DNA of 64,000 bases from Cephalopachus bancanus (Eukaryota; Chordata; Mammalia; Primates; Tarsiidae): assembly GCA_027257055.1 (NCBI GenBank), contig JAPVLO010000383.1:992001-1056000 (forward strand), written 5' to 3'. The notes below the pieces were generated by a model. That model was not told the DNA's origin. It worked only from the letters and a program-made list of their open reading frames with translations, and ran no database searches. A program made the translations under genes and the position numbers. Positions 61,291 to 64,000 of the stretch are shown here, piece by piece (position 1 is the first letter of the stretch; every line of letters starts with the position of its first letter).

Positions 61291-61850
61291 CAGCCCAAAT
61301 GACCTGGTTTCAGAGGACACAGGGGAGGCATATTCTACAGGGACAACCTTGAAAAGCAGCTTTTAGGGCAGACCTTGGACTTCCAACGATGACAGGAACA
61401 TCAAAATGAGAGTGAAGACATCTGGTTTGAAATGGGTGAGAAAAGGCCCTGGAGCGGAAGTTCTTGGTACTGGTCCTTTGGGTTCTCTGCAGTAGATAAT
61501 ACAGTGGCAAAATGGCAGACCTTTGATGAGAGATCAATGTCACACAATCAAATGAACCATGTGGTAGACTTAGGCATTACTAATATTGAACAGCAAACTG
61601 TTCCACAGCCAGCCAGCATTTCAACTCCACAGATGGTCTCCAGCATCGAAGCCCAGTCACATTCCCATTCATTCTTGACACAGAATATTCAGACTCACGG
61701 GGTTTCTGCCCTATCAGGCAGCAAATGCTGAAGGAATTGCATGATCTCAGTGCTGAACTTAGTATGAGTAAATCACTGATATTGGACAGTTTCAGCAAAC
61801 GAATTATACTTCCATCTTTCCAGTCTTAGAAAAGAACTATTTCTCAGACA
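61291..61850 (+). pseudogene. candidate retropseudogene, source not recognised
   Basis: One plus-strand frame reads like protein for about 135 codons with a single TGA (near 61396): NLEKQLLGQTLDFQ, NESEDIWFEMGEKRPWSG, VAKWQTFDERSM, STPQMVSSIEAQSHSHSF. After a stop at 61729 a +1 shift continues QMLKELHDLSAELSMSKSL and LDSFSKRI. The composition (Ser, Gln and His rich, few rare residues) suggests a decayed coding sequence. No intron, poly(A) tract or duplication is visible, and I cannot name a parent gene. Confidence 0.3.
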
Positions 61851-62627
61851 ACCGAGAGACATCTAAAAACCAGCTAGTTGAAGTCTGAAACGCAAACTCT
61901 GCAATGCTGTCAACCCCCAAACTATGTGAAATGATGAATGTGGTGTTTCCATAGAGTTTGTCTGAGAAGTAAGTAACACTGGTGCACCCCATCTAAAAAG
62001 GGTCACCATGAATTGCTGGATTGAGGAAAATGACACAAGGTCAGATCTGGCTAAAGGTCAGATCCCTCATGTGTGTCCTGAGGTGTGGAAAATTCCTCAG
62101 GCTGGGTACGATGAGGAATTGGGACTACTTGTGCTTCGATCTTCAACTGAGGAAATTCCAGTTTTCTTATGAGAGGGATTCAGCATTTACATCTAGAACC
62201 ATTTGCATAAGATCTTAAGTGTCCTTTTTGGGGACGTCTGTCCTTAGATGAAGATTTCCTATTTAGCTTCCAATTGCTTTGCTACACCAACATTCCTACC
62301 TCAGTGGGGTCACTACTTTGAGTTTCACCAAAGGAAAAAACCAATGTAATCCATAGATTATAATTGAATTCATTTGGTATATATGTGTACTTGGCCATGA
62401 GGAAGGAGGAGGGGATGTTTTCAGCCACAGAAAGCAGCGTAAAGAAGAATTTGGAGATTTAAAAGAATATTCTGAGATTGAGCTATGGCCAATAGTTTGG
62501 TTTGTCAATAATATCGTGACTGGGACCTTGAAGGGAGACCATTAAAAGAGGAAAATGGACGTCTAGATCTCTAGAACAAAAGTGTTTTTCAAGCAAAAGC
62601 CACCTCTGATCCCACAGCCTTCTCAGC
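61851..62627. other. unassigned, may continue the candidate pseudogene
   Basis: Short protein-like pieces (CWIEENDTRSDL, DEELGLLVLRSSTEE near 62010-62160) occur in changing frames. Confidence 0.3.
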
Positions 62628-62641
62628 TGTGTGTACATTTT

Positions 62642-63094
62642 TGTTTTACTTTATTTTATTATAAAAATGTAGGATACAAGTCATGTTTACGTACATAAGT
62701 AATGTCTCAAAAGAAGATGTATGAGCAGTCAACAGATAACATGAGAAAATGTTCAGCTTCATTAATCATCAGAGAAATGTAAATCAAAACCACACTGACA
62801 TACTGCCTTATCCCAGTAAGGATGGCCCTCATTAATAAATCAAAAAACAATAGGTGCTGGCCCTGGTGTGGAGAAAAGAGGATGCTTCTGCACTGTTCGT
62901 GGGAGTGAAAACTCATCCAACCTCTGTGGAAAATAGCGTGGCAATATCTAAAGGAACTAGAAATTGACCTTCCATATGATCCAACAACCCCCCCCCCCGG
63001 AATATATTCAGAGGGGCACAAATCATTCTGCAAAACAGACACTTGCACACGGATGTTTATTGCTGCACCAATCACAGTAGAAAAAACATGGAGT
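62642..63094 (-). mobile_element. L1 end, antisense, with inverted 5' part
   Basis: 62642-62715 resembles the antisense L1 terminus. 62716-63094 is sense ORF2 end (catcagagaaatgtaaatc, gaccttccatatgatcca). tgtgtgtacatttt flanks it (62628-62641 and 63095-63108). Confidence 0.85.
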
Positions 63095-63108
63095 TGTGTG
63101 TACATTTT

Positions 63109-63377
63109 CTGTTCCTTTTCCTCTTGATTTATTCACCCTGTCACGTCTATGCAGTTGGTAATGGAATTATTGCAGTAACTCTGGTCATAAGTGATAGTCT
63201 AGAATAATATTCATACTAAGAAGAGGCTATAAAACATAATGGTTGTTATTATTTCATAGTAATTTTATTTTTACATCATGGACTGTGCTCCCACTTACTC
63301 TGTATTGGAACTGAACTTTTGCTCTACTCTGCCTGGTTCTCTTTCACTCATCTGTCATATAAGGCTGGAGCCCTCAA
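63109..63377. other. unassigned intergenic sequence
   Basis: Nothing is recognised. Confidence 0.5.
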
Positions 63378-64000
63378 AATCAGGGGTCCTCAACCCCTGG
63401 GATCATGGACTGGTGCTGGTCCATGGCCTGTTAGGGACTGGGTCACACAGCAGGAAGTGAGTGATGGGCCAGCGATTGAAACTTCATCTTTCCATGGCGC
63501 ACATTACTGCCTGAGCCCCACCTTCTGTCAGATCGGTGGTGGCATTAGATTCTCATAGGAGTGCAAACTCTACTGTGAACTGCATATGGGGGGCATCTAG
63601 GTTGTGTGCTCCTTATAAGAGTCTAATGCCTGTTGATCTGAGGTGGAGGTGACGCAGTGGTGTTGGTGCTTGGGAGAGGCTCCGAATACAGATTAACACA
63701 AGCAGTGAGGTTTGCCTGCTCAGCGACCATAAGAAATCAATGACTTGCAGACTCATATCAAAATCCTATCAGTGAGTGGTGAGTGAGTTGATGGACTTCA
63801 ATTATACAGCTGTATCTGGTGGGCAGGCTTTAAGTCAGAATCCCATGCTTATTTTAGTCCACATGTGGCCCACCCATTATTTTATTTACCATGTCTGTCC
63901 ATGCCTCTTTTTTTATGGTGAGTTGTATAATTATTTCATTATGTATTACAATGTAATATTAATAGAAATAAAGTGCACAGTTAATTTATGCACTTGAATC
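63378..64000 (+). mobile_element. hAT-Charlie element, cut by the right edge
   Basis: It begins aggggtcctcaacccctggg, contains gcctgttagggactgggtc, ggcattagattctcatagg and gcctgttgatctgaggtgg, and near the end has gaaataaagtgcacag and cacttgaatc. This order is that of a Charlie-type hAT transposon. The subfamily is not assigned. Confidence 0.82.

Overview
This is nuclear DNA from a primate. It is packed with dimeric Alu elements, L1 retrotransposons of several ages, MIR and ancient DNA transposons, and a few single-copy segments. Many Alus share a distinctive form: a left arm reading gctcggtggctcagcctg, an unusual 'aataaatcaaaaaattag' linker, and a right arm with 'gtggccgggagcggccactg'. This differs from human AluS/Y and from the lemur/galago Alu. 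Older AluJ-like copies are also present. A tarsier-like haplorhine is my best guess, inferred only from the repeats.

The only protein-coding gene I can support is the 5' half of IRAK1BP1 (SIMPL) on the minus strand. Exon 1 (21284-21604) lies in a CpG island, and a 66-bp exon 2 (12194-12259) follows after a 9-kb intron. The remaining coding exons should lie beyond position 1. Positions 1-12193 are therefore the start of intron 2, and sequence above about 21.8 kb is promoter and then upstream intergenic DNA. Both introns are filled with old antisense L1, a 3.1-kb sense L1 (7323-10470), Alus, MIR, Tigger and mariner relics, and a T-rich minisatellite just inside intron 1.

The promoter region carries eight perfect 11-bp GC-box repeats just upstream of the start codon. 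Farther upstream is a 50-55-bp GC-rich VNTR followed by AATAAA and an A12 tract, which looks like a composite retroposon.

The intergenic part (23-64 kb) has no gene I can support. It contains a pair of Tc1/mariner-like elements with a transposase relic, a CpG-rich block with a 33-bp VNTR and nested Alus (30.1-32.2 kb), at least four L1 copies with 5' inversions and target-site duplications (plus a possible fifth), very short L1 3' ends, possible ERV LTRs, one unassigned coding-like stretch near 61.3-61.9 kb, and a hAT-Charlie element running off the right edge.
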